A stretch of 9,322 bases of DNA from JBEVNX01 sp040507895 (GTDB taxonomy: Bacteria > Desulfobacterota > Binatia > JACPRU01), in contig JBEVNX010000107.1 in assembly GCA_040507895.1 (NCBI GenBank), positions 1 through 9,322 of the forward strand. Direction: 5' to 3'. Below are positions 1 to 6,259 of this stretch, piece after piece. A program made the position numbers and the translations under genes. The notes under the pieces are model-generated. The model was given only the letters and a program-made list of their open reading frames with translations. It did no database searches and was not told the DNA's origin. Numbering within the stretch: the stretch's first letter is position 1; every line of letters starts with the position of its first letter.

Positions 1-1
1 T

Positions 2-274
2 GCCGACTGCGTATTCTTCGACGGCACGTTTTGGTCGGAAACGGAGCTCGTCGACCTCGGCCTCGGATCGAAGCGCGCGCGCGACATGGCGCACCTCCCG
101 ATCGGTGGCGAGGACGGCAGCCTCGCCCGCCTAGCCCACATGCACGCGCCGCGGCGTCTCTTCATCCACGTCAACAACACCAATCCGATCTTGCGCGAGG
201 AATCGCCGGAAGCCGCCGCCGTCGCCGCAGCCGGCTGGCAGGTGGCCGAGGACGGAATGGACCTCGAGCTGTGA
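2..274 (+). CDS. pqqB: PqqB, coenzyme PQQ biosynthesis protein, C-terminal part (5' end outside window)
   Basis: The last 90 residues of PqqB, a metallo-beta-lactamase-fold protein of the PQQ pathway. In the literature it is described as an iron-dependent hydroxylase acting on the Glu-Tyr-derived diamino acid before PqqC. The visible part carries family-typical segments: D-C-V-F-F-D-G-T-F-W near the start, then the H-L-P-I-G-G-E-D-G-S loop, then R-L-F-I-H-V-N-N-T-N-P-I-L and the ending G-W-Q-V-A-E-D-G-M-D-L. PqqB proteins are usually about 300 residues, so roughly two thirds lie upstream of the window, including the metal-binding His motif. The stop overlaps the GTG start of pqqC by four bases (GTGA), which fits translational coupling. 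The identification rests on family motifs recognised by eye and on the order B-C-D-E. Confidence 0.93.
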   Translation, partial: ADCVFFDGTFWSETELVDLGLGSKRARDMAHLPIGGEDGSLARLAHMHAPRRLFIHVNNTNPILREESPEAAAVAAAGWQVAEDGMDLEL

Positions 275-981
275 GAGATCCGTTCGGCAGAGACGATCTG
301 ATCGCCTGGCTCCGCCGCGAGGGCGAGCGGCGCTACCACGACCGCCATCCCTTCCACCGGCTCATGCACGAAGGGAAGCTCACGCGCAGCCAGCTCCAGG
401 AATGGGTGCGCAATCGCTACTATTACCAGACGCGCATCCCCATCAAGGACGCGATCATCGTCTCCAAGTCGGAAGATCCGAGCTTTCGTCGCGCCTGGCT
501 CCGGCGCATCCGCGATCACGACGGCGAGCGTGAGGGCGAAGGCGGGCTCGAGCTCTGGCTCCGGCTCGCCGACGGCGTGGGTCTCGACCGCGAGGAGGTG
601 CGGAGCTGCCGCAGCGTGCTCCCCGGCGTGCGCTTCGCCTGCGACGCCTACGTCGAGCTGGTGCGCGAGCGCTCGCTCGTCGAGGCCGTGGCTTCCTCGC
701 TCACCGAGTTCTTCGCGCCCGACTTGATGTCGGCGCGCATCGCCGCTTGGGAGAAACACTATCCCTGGGTGAAGCCCGAGCTCCTCGAGTACTTCCGCTC
801 ACGCGTGCCGCGGGCTAGGCGGGATTCGGAGGAAGCGATCGAGTTCGTAGTGGCCAACGCCCGGACGTACGAGATCCAGGAGCGCTGCGTGGCGGCGCTG
901 GTGCGGAAAACCGAGATCCTCTGGCACCTCCTCGATTGCGTCGAGGCCGCTACCGCGCAGGCTCCGGGAGGCGGCGAGTGA
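271..981 (+). CDS. pqqC: PqqC, pyrroloquinoline-quinone synthase
   Basis: A 236-residue cofactorless oxidase that performs the final ring closure and eight-electron oxidation yielding PQQ in the cytoplasm. I chose the GTG at 271 because it overlaps the pqqB stop (GTGA) and gives the family length; the frame stays open further upstream, but only inside pqqB. The product lines up without gaps to Klebsiella PqqC with an offset of one. His23, Arg49, Tyr52, Gln53, His83, Tyr174, Arg178 and Lys213 match Klebsiella His24, Arg50, Tyr53, Gln54, His84, Tyr175, Arg179 and Lys214. The equivalent of active-site His154 is Met153 here (F-A-P-D-L-M instead of F-A-P-Q-I-H). Other clear blocks are R-x-H-P-F-H, D-H-D-G, L-P-G-V-R-F-A and H-Y-P-W. 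The residue comparison uses the Klebsiella sequence from memory. Confidence 0.96.
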   Translation: MRDPFGRDDLIAWLRREGERRYHDRHPFHRLMHEGKLTRSQLQEWVRNRYYYQTRIPIKDAIIVSKSEDPSFRRAWLRRIRDHDGEREGEGGLELWLRLADGVGLDREEVRSCRSVLPGVRFACDAYVELVRERSLVEAVASSLTEFFAPDLMSARIAAWEKHYPWVKPELLEYFRSRVPRARRDSEEAIEFVVANARTYEIQERCVAALVRKTEILWHLLDCVEAATAQAPGGGE

Positions 982-1259
982 TCTCCGCGGCGAGCCGCCC
1001 GCAGCTCGCCGCCAAGGCCCGGTTGCGTCGCGACCGCCGCACCGACCGCCTGATGATCCTCTATCCGGAGAAGGGCATCGAGCTCTCGCCGACGGCGGCC
1101 GAGATCGTGCGGCTCTGCACCGGCGAGAACACGGTCGCCGAGATAGTCGAGCGGCTCGGGGCGAGCTACGCCACCGCCGATCGCGCCACGATCGAGCGCG
1201 AGGTCCTCGATCTGTTGAACGGGCTCGCGGATCGCTGCCTGATCGAGGAGCGCTCGTGA
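978..1259 (+). CDS. pqqD: PqqD, PqqA peptide chaperone
   Basis: A 93-residue RiPP-recognition-element protein that binds the PqqA precursor peptide and presents it to the radical SAM enzyme PqqE. The GTG at 978 overlaps the pqqC stop by four bases and gives the usual length of about 90 residues. Family features are K-A-R-L-R near residue 13, L-Y-P-E-K-G at 28-33, L-S-P-T-A-A-E-I at 36-43, L-C-T-G near 46-49, T-V-A-E-I-V at 52-57, and a C-terminal helix around L-N-G-L-A-D-R-C-L-I. It is a free-standing protein here, whereas some species fuse it to PqqC or PqqE. It overlaps pqqE by GTGA, consistent with PqqD and PqqE acting as a complex. Confidence 0.94.
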   Translation: MISAASRPQLAAKARLRRDRRTDRLMILYPEKGIELSPTAAEIVRLCTGENTVAEIVERLGASYATADRATIEREVLDLLNGLADRCLIEERS

Positions 1260-2347
1260 CCGACGAGCCCCGCCCCTACACGCTCATCGCCGAGCTCACC
1301 TACCGCTGCCCGCTGCGCTGCGTGTACTGCTCGAACCCGCTGGAGCTCGACCGGCATCGGCGCGAGCTCGACACCGCGACTTGGCTCCGTGTACTCGCCG
1401 AGGCGGAGGAGCTCGGCGTCGTGCAGGTCTCGTTGACGGGCGGCGAGCCTTGCGTGCGCGACGATCTCGAGGAGATCGTCGCCGGCGCGCGCCGTCTCGA
1501 TCTCTACACCAACCTCGCGACGTCGGCCGTGCCGCTGCCGCGCGAGCGCCTCGAGCGCCTGCGCCGCGCCGGCCTCGACAACGTGCAGATCTCGATTCAG
1601 GACGTCGCGGCGAAAGCCTCGGACGAGGTCGCGGGCTTGGCGAGCTTCGAGCGCAAGCTCGAGGCCGCGCGCGCCGCCAAGGAAATCGGCTTCCCGCTGA
1701 CGCTCAACTTCGTGCTCCACCGCGGCAACCTGCAACGCATCGGCGAGGTCATCGCGCTCGCCGAGTCTCTCGACGCCGATCGGCTCGAGCTCGCCAACAC
1801 GCAGTACGTCGGCTGGGCGCTCCTCAATCGCGCCGCCCTGTTGCCCACGAGGGAGCAGCTCGACGCGGCCCGACACACCGCGGCCGCGGCACGCGAGCGT
1901 CTCAAGGGCCGCATGGAGGTGCTGTTCGTCACCGCTGACTACTACTCGCAGTTTCCGAAGGCCTGCATGGACGGCTGGGGCCGGCGCTTCATCCTGATCT
2001 CGCCGGACGGTCTGGTGTTGCCGTGTCACGCAGCGCACACGCTCCCCGGTCTCTCGTTCGAGAACGTTCGCAATCGGTCGCTCGCCGAAGTGTGGGGCTC
2101 TTCGCCAAGCTTCGCTCGCTTTCGGGGTGAGGACTGGATGCCCGAGCCCTGTCGTAGCTGCGAACGGCGCACGGTGGATTTCGGCGGCTGCCGCTGCCAG
2201 GCGTTCCTGCTCACCGGCGACGCCACGGCCACCGATCCCGTCTGCTCGCTGTCGCCGCATCACCACGCCATCGAGTCGGCGCGCGCCGAGGCACGCGCGG
2301 CGGTGCCTGCGTCGTTCGTGTATCGGTCGATGAAGGCGGCGACGTGA
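1256..2347 (+). CDS. pqqE: PqqE, radical SAM/SPASM enzyme cross-linking PqqA
   Basis: A 363-residue radical S-adenosylmethionine enzyme that forms the Glu-Tyr carbon-carbon bond within PqqA, the first committed step of PQQ synthesis. The radical SAM [4Fe-4S] motif is Cys18-x3-Cys22-x2-Cys25, followed by the S-N-P-L-E-L stretch characteristic of PqqE. The SAM-binding G-G-E-P is at 62-65, here preceded by Thr. The SPASM domain begins near Cys237 (K-A-C-M-D-G-W-G-R-R) and includes Cys257 (L-P-C-H-A-A), Cys299 and Cys302 (P-E-P-C-R-S-C), Cys312 and Cys314 (G-G-C-R-C-Q) and Cys330. Asp308 sits where an Asp is reported to ligate an auxiliary cluster in Methylobacterium PqqE. Start is GTG at 1256, overlapping pqqD; the stop overlaps the following permease by GTGA. 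Confidence 0.97.
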   Translation: MTDEPRPYTLIAELTYRCPLRCVYCSNPLELDRHRRELDTATWLRVLAEAEELGVVQVSLTGGEPCVRDDLEEIVAGARRLDLYTNLATSAVPLPRERLERLRRAGLDNVQISIQDVAAKASDEVAGLASFERKLEAARAAKEIGFPLTLNFVLHRGNLQRIGEVIALAESLDADRLELANTQYVGWALLNRAALLPTREQLDAARHTAAAARERLKGRMEVLFVTADYYSQFPKACMDGWGRRFILISPDGLVLPCHAAHTLPGLSFENVRNRSLAEVWGSSPSFARFRGEDWMPEPCRSCERRTVDFGGCRCQAFLLTGDATATDPVCSLSPHHHAIESARAEARAAVPASFVYRSMKAAT

Positions 2348-2862
2348 GAAGCCGCATGGACGCGAACCTCGTCGTGCTGTCCTCACTCGTCGTGGTCGCC
2401 TTCGCGGTGGCGCTCGTCCGCGACGTCCACTTACCCCTGCGCGGCCTCGAGGCAAGCGGCCGGCTGATGCGCGGGGTTTGGCTCGATGTGCTTCTCGGGT
2501 TTCTTCTCGCGGGCCTCTTGGACGTGTTGATTCCCGCGCCGGCGCTGGCGCGCTGGCTCGGCGACGAGCGCCCGGGACGAGGCATCCTGCTTGGCTGGGC
2601 AGCGGGGCTCGTGATTCCCGGCGGTCCCTACCTCGTCTTCCCGATCATCGCGAGCCTCTTTCAGAAAGGTGCCGCCCCAGGGCCAGTCATCAGCTTGCTC
2701 ACGGCGAAGACGCTCGTCAGCCCGATCCGCATGCTGACCTACGAGGCGCCGCTGCTCGGCTGGCCGCTGACGCTCGCTCGCTTCATCCCGGGGGTCCTGC
2801 TGCCGCCCGTGATGGGCGTGATCGGCCAATGGCTCTATACCGCCTTCGGCGGCACCCGCTGA
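2344..2862 (+). CDS. Half-size predicted permease (PF03773/ArsP-like family)
   Basis: A 172-residue inner-membrane protein with about five hydrophobic segments, near residues 9-25, 44-63, 81-106, 112-128 and 142-166. The segment G-L-V-I-P-G-G-P-Y-L-V-F-P-I-I-A-S-L with a following K-G-A at 88-110 resembles the predicted permease family (DUF318/PF03773) that includes the organoarsenical exporter ArsP. Those proteins are generally about twice as long with two such halves, so this may work as a homodimer. The substrate is unknown. I place the start at the GTG at 2344, which overlaps the pqqE stop; ATG at 2356 (Met5) is an alternative that barely changes the protein. Coupling to pqqE suggests co-production with the PQQ enzymes, and transport of PQQ or a pathway-related compound is conceivable but unproven. 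Family assignment is by pattern only. Confidence 0.75.
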   Translation: MRSRMDANLVVLSSLVVVAFAVALVRDVHLPLRGLEASGRLMRGVWLDVLLGFLLAGLLDVLIPAPALARWLGDERPGRGILLGWAAGLVIPGGPYLVFPIIASLFQKGAAPGPVISLLTAKTLVSPIRMLTYEAPLLGWPLTLARFIPGVLLPPVMGVIGQWLYTAFGGTR

Positions 2863-2866
2863 CGGC

Positions 2867-2870
2867 GGAG
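2867..2870 (+). promoter_or_regulatory. Ribosome binding site of the alpha/beta hydrolase
   Basis: GGAG lies seven bases before the ATG at 2878, inside the 15-base gap after the permease stop. It supports that ATG as the start of the hydrolase. Confidence 0.55.
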
Positions 2871-2877
2871 CCTCCTC

Positions 2878-3636
2878 ATGCCGTTCGTCGAGATCCCGGG
2901 GGCTCGCCTCTGGTACGCGGAGACGGGCCAGGGCATTCCGCTGGTCTGCCTGCACAGCGGCTGGGGCCGCGGCGCGATGCCGTTCGACGACGCTGCGCAG
3001 CTGCTCGGCCCGACGCACCGGCTGATCTTCCCCGATCGTCGCGGCTTTGGGCGCTCCACGCCCCTCGACGAGCTTCCGGTCCAGTATCATCGAGACGGCG
3101 CCGTAGACCTCGGCCATTTTCTCGATGCGATGTCGCTCGAGCGGGTGGCGCTGTGGGGGCACAGCGACGGAGCCATCATCGCCGCGCTGTTCGCCGCCGA
3201 CCACGCCGAGCGCGTGCCGGCGCTGGTGCTCGAAGCGATCCACTTCCACCGCGCCAAGTCGCCCGAGTTTTTCGCGCAGTTCGCCGCCGATCCGGACGCC
3301 CTGTCGCCGCAGACGATCGAGCGGCTGCGCGCCGATCACGGGGAGCGCTGGCGCACGGTGGTCGCGATGCACAGCCGCGTCTGGCTCGCCTTCCACGAGA
3401 TCGGCGGAGATTTCTACGAGGGCCGGCTCGAGCGCGTCGCCTGCCCGGCGCTCGTGCTCTACGGGGAAGGCGACCCGCACACTCCGCCGAGCGAGGTCGC
3501 AGAGCTCGGGCGCCATCTCCGGCATGCGACGCTGCAGCCGGTCGCCGAGGGCGGCCACAGCCCGCACAGCGAGTCGAAGACCGCTCGCTTCTGCTCCGAG
3601 CGCGTGCTCGACTTTCTCTCTCGGCACGATCTCTGA
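2878..3636 (+). CDS. Alpha/beta-fold hydrolase
   Basis: A 252-residue soluble hydrolase with no signal peptide. The catalytic triad is readable: Ser96 in the nucleophile elbow G-H-S-D-G (94-98), Asp199 in G-E-G-D-P, and His227 in E-G-G-H-S-P. An oxyanion-hole H-S-G-W-G lies at 26-30, and P-D-R-R-G-F-G-R-S (52-60) is typical of the fold. The general look is that of the enol-lactonase/esterase branch of the superfamily. No residue I can see tells whether the substrate is an ester, lactone, thioester or something else. The gene follows the permease by 15 bases with a good ribosome binding site, so it is probably co-transcribed with pqqBCDE. PQQ maturation needs proteolysis of cross-linked PqqA, but this compact fold without a propeller or large lid gives no positive sign of a peptidase. 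Confidence 0.9.
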   Translation: MPFVEIPGARLWYAETGQGIPLVCLHSGWGRGAMPFDDAAQLLGPTHRLIFPDRRGFGRSTPLDELPVQYHRDGAVDLGHFLDAMSLERVALWGHSDGAIIAALFAADHAERVPALVLEAIHFHRAKSPEFFAQFAADPDALSPQTIERLRADHGERWRTVVAMHSRVWLAFHEIGGDFYEGRLERVACPALVLYGEGDPHTPPSEVAELGRHLRHATLQPVAEGGHSPHSESKTARFCSERVLDFLSRHDL

Positions 3637-3654
3637 CCGGAAGCTCGCCGGGCG

Positions 3655-5325
3655 ATGCCGTCGAGCCAAACTGTGATACGGTGCCGCGTCGTGGCGGCGA
3701 TCCCGACGATCGGCGAGTATCTGCTCGAGAAGCTCTACGCCGCGGGCGTCGCGCACGTGTTCGGGGTGCCCGGCGACTACGTCCTCAAGTTCTATGATCA
3801 GATCGTCAAGAGCCCCATCCAGCACGTGGGCACGACGCGCGAGGACACGGCTGCGTTCGCCGCCGACGGCTACGCCCGCTGCCGCGGCCTCGGCGCGCTG
3901 GCGGTCACCTACGGCGTCGGCGCGCTGAACGTCGTCAACGCGGTGGCCGGGGCGCACGCCGAATCCTCGCCGGTCGTGGTGATCAGCGGCGCGCCCGGCG
4001 TGCGCGAGCAGCTTGAAGATCCGCTGATCCATCACCGCTTCGGACCGTTCACGTTCCAGCGCGAAATCTTCGACCGCATCACCTGCGCGGCGGTGGTGCT
4101 CGATGACCCCCCGATCGCCTTCCGGCAGATCGACCGCGTGCTCGCCGCCGCCCATCATCTCCGCCGCCCGGTCTACCTCGAGCTGCCGCGCGACGTCGTC
4201 GACGTCGCGGGCTACCCGATGCCCGCCGAGACGTGGCCTTCGTCCTCGAGCGACGCCGCCGCATTGGACGAAGCCGTGGCGGAGACCATGAGCCTGCTCG
4301 AGCGCGCGAAGTCGCCGGTGCTCGTAGCCGGCGTCGAGCTCCACCGCGGCGGCCTGCAGGACACGCTAGTCGAGCTTGTCGATCACCTGCGGCTGCCGAT
4401 CGCCGCCACGCTGAGCGGCAAGTCGGTGATCGGGGAGCGCCACCCCGCCTACCTCGGCGTCTACGAGGGCGCCATGGGTCCCGAGGCGGCCCGCGAGCGC
4501 GTCGAGAAGGCGGACCTGTTGCTGCTGCTCGGCGTCGCGCTCAACGACGTCGATCTCGGGGTCTACACCGCACAGCTCGACCCCAAGATCATGGTGCGCG
4601 CTTCTCAGGGCGAGGTGGTGATCCGCCACCATCGATATCCCCGGGTGCAGCTCCGCGACTTCGTTCCTCTGCTCATCAAGAAATGCGGGCCGCAGGGCCG
4701 AGCGCTGCCGACTGGGATTCCCGGTCCCGCCGCGGCGGGATTTCCCAAGGCCGGCGAGCCGATGAGGGTCGGCCGATTGATCGGCCGCCTGAACGAATGC
4801 CTGACGCCCGACATGGTCGTCGTCTGCGACGTCGGCGACTGCCTGTTCGCGGCGGTAGAGCTTCGCGTGCACGAGCGCACGGAGTTCCTGGCCTCGGCCT
4901 TCTACACGACCATGGGGTTCGGCATGCCCGCGGCGCTCGGCGCCGCCGTCGCGCGGCCGGATCGCAGGCCGCTCGTTCTCGTCGGAGACGGCGCGTTCCA
5001 GATGACCGGTACGGAGCTCTCGACGCTTGCGCGCCTCGGCTCGAACGCGATCGTGGTGGTATTCAACAACTCGGGCTACTCGACGGAGCGCTTCATCCTG
5101 GACGGTCCGTTCAACGACATCGCGCCGTGGCGCTTCCATCGCATCGGCGAGCTCTTCGGAGACATCGCCGGCTACGAGGCGGCGACCGAGGAGGCGTTCG
5201 ATCAGGCATGGCGGGCGGCAATCGCCACTCGCGACCGACCGAGCCTCATCGAAGTTCGGCTCGAGCCCTCCGATCCTTCGCCGGCGATGAAGCGGCTGGC
5301 TCTGAACCTGCGGGACAAGGTGTAA
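3655..5325 (+). CDS. Thiamine-diphosphate 2-keto-acid decarboxylase (indolepyruvate/pyruvate decarboxylase family)
   Basis: A 556-residue enzyme that should decarboxylate a 2-keto acid non-oxidatively to the aldehyde and CO2, using thiamine diphosphate and Mg2+. The PYR domain holds the family signature G-V-P-G-D-Y with Asp41, the thiamine-activating Glu63 in T-T-R-E-D-T, and the His126-His127 pair that marks pyruvate/indolepyruvate decarboxylases rather than acetolactate synthases. The PP domain holds the cofactor motif G-D-G (444-446) through N-N (471-472), followed by G-Y-S-T-E with Glu478 in the place of the catalytic Glu473 of Zymomonas PDC. Substrate choice (pyruvate, phenylpyruvate, indolepyruvate or branched-chain keto acids) cannot be read by eye. 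The ATG at 3655 gives a nonconserved lead of about 13 residues; GTG at 3691 is a credible alternative start, just before the conserved A-I-P-T-I-G-E-Y-L-L. Confidence 0.92.
   Translation: MPSSQTVIRCRVVAAIPTIGEYLLEKLYAAGVAHVFGVPGDYVLKFYDQIVKSPIQHVGTTREDTAAFAADGYARCRGLGALAVTYGVGALNVVNAVAGAHAESSPVVVISGAPGVREQLEDPLIHHRFGPFTFQREIFDRITCAAVVLDDPPIAFRQIDRVLAAAHHLRRPVYLELPRDVVDVAGYPMPAETWPSSSSDAAALDEAVAETMSLLERAKSPVLVAGVELHRGGLQDTLVELVDHLRLPIAATLSGKSVIGERHPAYLGVYEGAMGPEAARERVEKADLLLLLGVALNDVDLGVYTAQLDPKIMVRASQGEVVIRHHRYPRVQLRDFVPLLIKKCGPQGRALPTGIPGPAAAGFPKAGEPMRVGRLIGRLNECLTPDMVVVCDVGDCLFAAVELRVHERTEFLASAFYTTMGFGMPAALGAAVARPDRRPLVLVGDGAFQMTGTELSTLARLGSNAIVVVFNNSGYSTERFILDGPFNDIAPWRFHRIGELFGDIAGYEAATEEAFDQAWRAAIATRDRPSLIEVRLEPSDPSPAMKRLALNLRDKV
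3671..3691 (+). promoter_or_regulatory. Possible internal promoter element or leader before the decarboxylase (weak)
   Basis: A short A/T-richer patch containing TGTGATACGG stands out from the G+C-rich surroundings, 13 bases before the alternative GTG start at 3691. TGTGAT shares four of six bases with a sigma-70 type -10 box, but I see no convincing -35 at the right distance. If the gene starts at 3691 the gap after the hydrolase would be 54 bases and could hold a promoter; if it starts at 3655 this patch is coding. Confidence 0.22.
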
Positions 5326-5344
5326 GGCAAACCGGCCGAGACCG

Positions 5345-6259
5345 TTGCTGCGCGGACAGCCGTGTCAGACCGCCGAGGCGGTCTGCTGGATGCGCGCGAG
5401 CGAGCAGCGCCACCGGCCTGCCAATCGCATCGTGAACGATCCGTACGCGAAGCTGTTCCTCGGGCCGATGCTGCGCGCCGCGCTCGCCACCTGGGAAGCG
5501 AGCGGCCGGCTCGGCGATCTCGCCGACCGTTTTGCTCCCGGTCTCGTCACCTGGGTCCTCTGCCGGCACCGCTACATCGACGACTGCCTGCTCGGCGCCC
5601 TGGCCGGCAACGCGGAGCAGGTCGTCGTGCTCGGCGCGGGCTACGACATGCGCGCCTACCGCTTCGCGCGCGAGCTCGGCGACCGTCCTGTCTTCGAGGT
5701 GGACTACCCGGCCACAAGCCAGCGTAGGGCTCGGATCCTCGCCCGCCACCGCGGCGAGCTTCCCGCGGCCGACGTGCGCATCGTCGAGATGGATTTCCAG
5801 GCTGATTCGCTGAGCGATCGATTGCGGGGGGCCGGCTTCCGGCAGGGCTCGCGGACGTTCTTCGTCTGGGAAGGCGTGGCCATGTACCTCTCCCGCGAAG
5901 CGGTCAAGCATACGCTCACGGAGCTCCGCGAGCTCAGCGCGGCCGGATCGAAGATCGCTCTCGATCTCTGGCGCCTTCCGGAGGGCGGGGATCTGTTTTC
6001 CGCCGCCACCCGATTCTCGGCGAACGCGCTCGACCTGATCGGCGAGCCGGTGACGTTCGCGATTCATCCGGAGGATGCGGGACCGTTTCTCGAGCGTCTC
6101 GCCTACCGGGTGCTCGAGATCGCCGAATCCCCGACCCTGGAGCAGCGCTACGTTCGCGACCGCCGTCGCGTCTATGGCGCCGCCTACCTGGTGCACGCGG
6201 CCACGGGCCGGGCGCGAGCGAAGAAGGCCGAGGCGGCGGGCGAGGATTCGCCCCTTTGA
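5345..6259 (+). CDS. Class I SAM-dependent methyltransferase, LCM (Ppm1/leucine carboxyl methyltransferase-like) family
   Basis: Up to 304 residues, with the pattern of bacterial LCM-family methyltransferases (PF04072, TIGR00027 type), which transfer a methyl group from S-adenosylmethionine, often to carboxyl or hydroxyl groups of small metabolites. Visible marks are an N-terminal T-A-E-A-V-C-W-M-R-A-S-E, then N-D-P-Y-A-K-L-F, the SAM loop V-V-V-L-G-A-G-Y-D-M-R (93-103), the acidic residue Asp120 in E-V-D-Y-P, and the family block W-E-G-V-A-M-Y-L-S (175-183). The start is uncertain: TTG at 5345 preserves the conserved N-terminal block, whereas the first in-frame ATG (5390) would remove it, and the ribosome binding site is weak. 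It follows the decarboxylase stop by 19 bases. Its TGA overlaps the next gene's TTG start. Substrate unknown. Confidence 0.88.
   Translation: MLRGQPCQTAEAVCWMRASEQRHRPANRIVNDPYAKLFLGPMLRAALATWEASGRLGDLADRFAPGLVTWVLCRHRYIDDCLLGALAGNAEQVVVLGAGYDMRAYRFARELGDRPVFEVDYPATSQRRARILARHRGELPAADVRIVEMDFQADSLSDRLRGAGFRQGSRTFFVWEGVAMYLSREAVKHTLTELRELSAAGSKIALDLWRLPEGGDLFSAATRFSANALDLIGEPVTFAIHPEDAGPFLERLAYRVLEIAESPTLEQRYVRDRRRVYGAAYLVHAATGRARAKKAEAAGEDSPL

Noticed and set aside
31..270. An N-terminal extension of pqqC by 80 codons
   Set aside because: The extension lies inside pqqB in another frame, is Arg/Pro-rich and would make PqqC much longer than its family; the GTG at 271 overlapping the pqqB stop fits better.
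1166..2455. A 429-codon minus-strand open frame opposite pqqE
   Set aside because: It is the shadow of pqqE codon usage, with low-complexity Arg-rich sequence and no family resemblance.
2431..4344. A very long minus-strand open frame (637 codons) opposite the permease, hydrolase and decarboxylase
   Set aside because: The + strand genes here have clear family motifs and catalytic residues. The antisense product is rich in Arg, Ala, Glu and His with no recognisable domain, as expected from the stop-poor antisense frames of G+C-rich DNA.
4233..5435. A 400-codon + strand frame overlapping the decarboxylase
   Set aside because: It is composed almost wholly of Arg, Ala, Pro and Gly, has no domain, and lies inside a well-supported gene in another frame.
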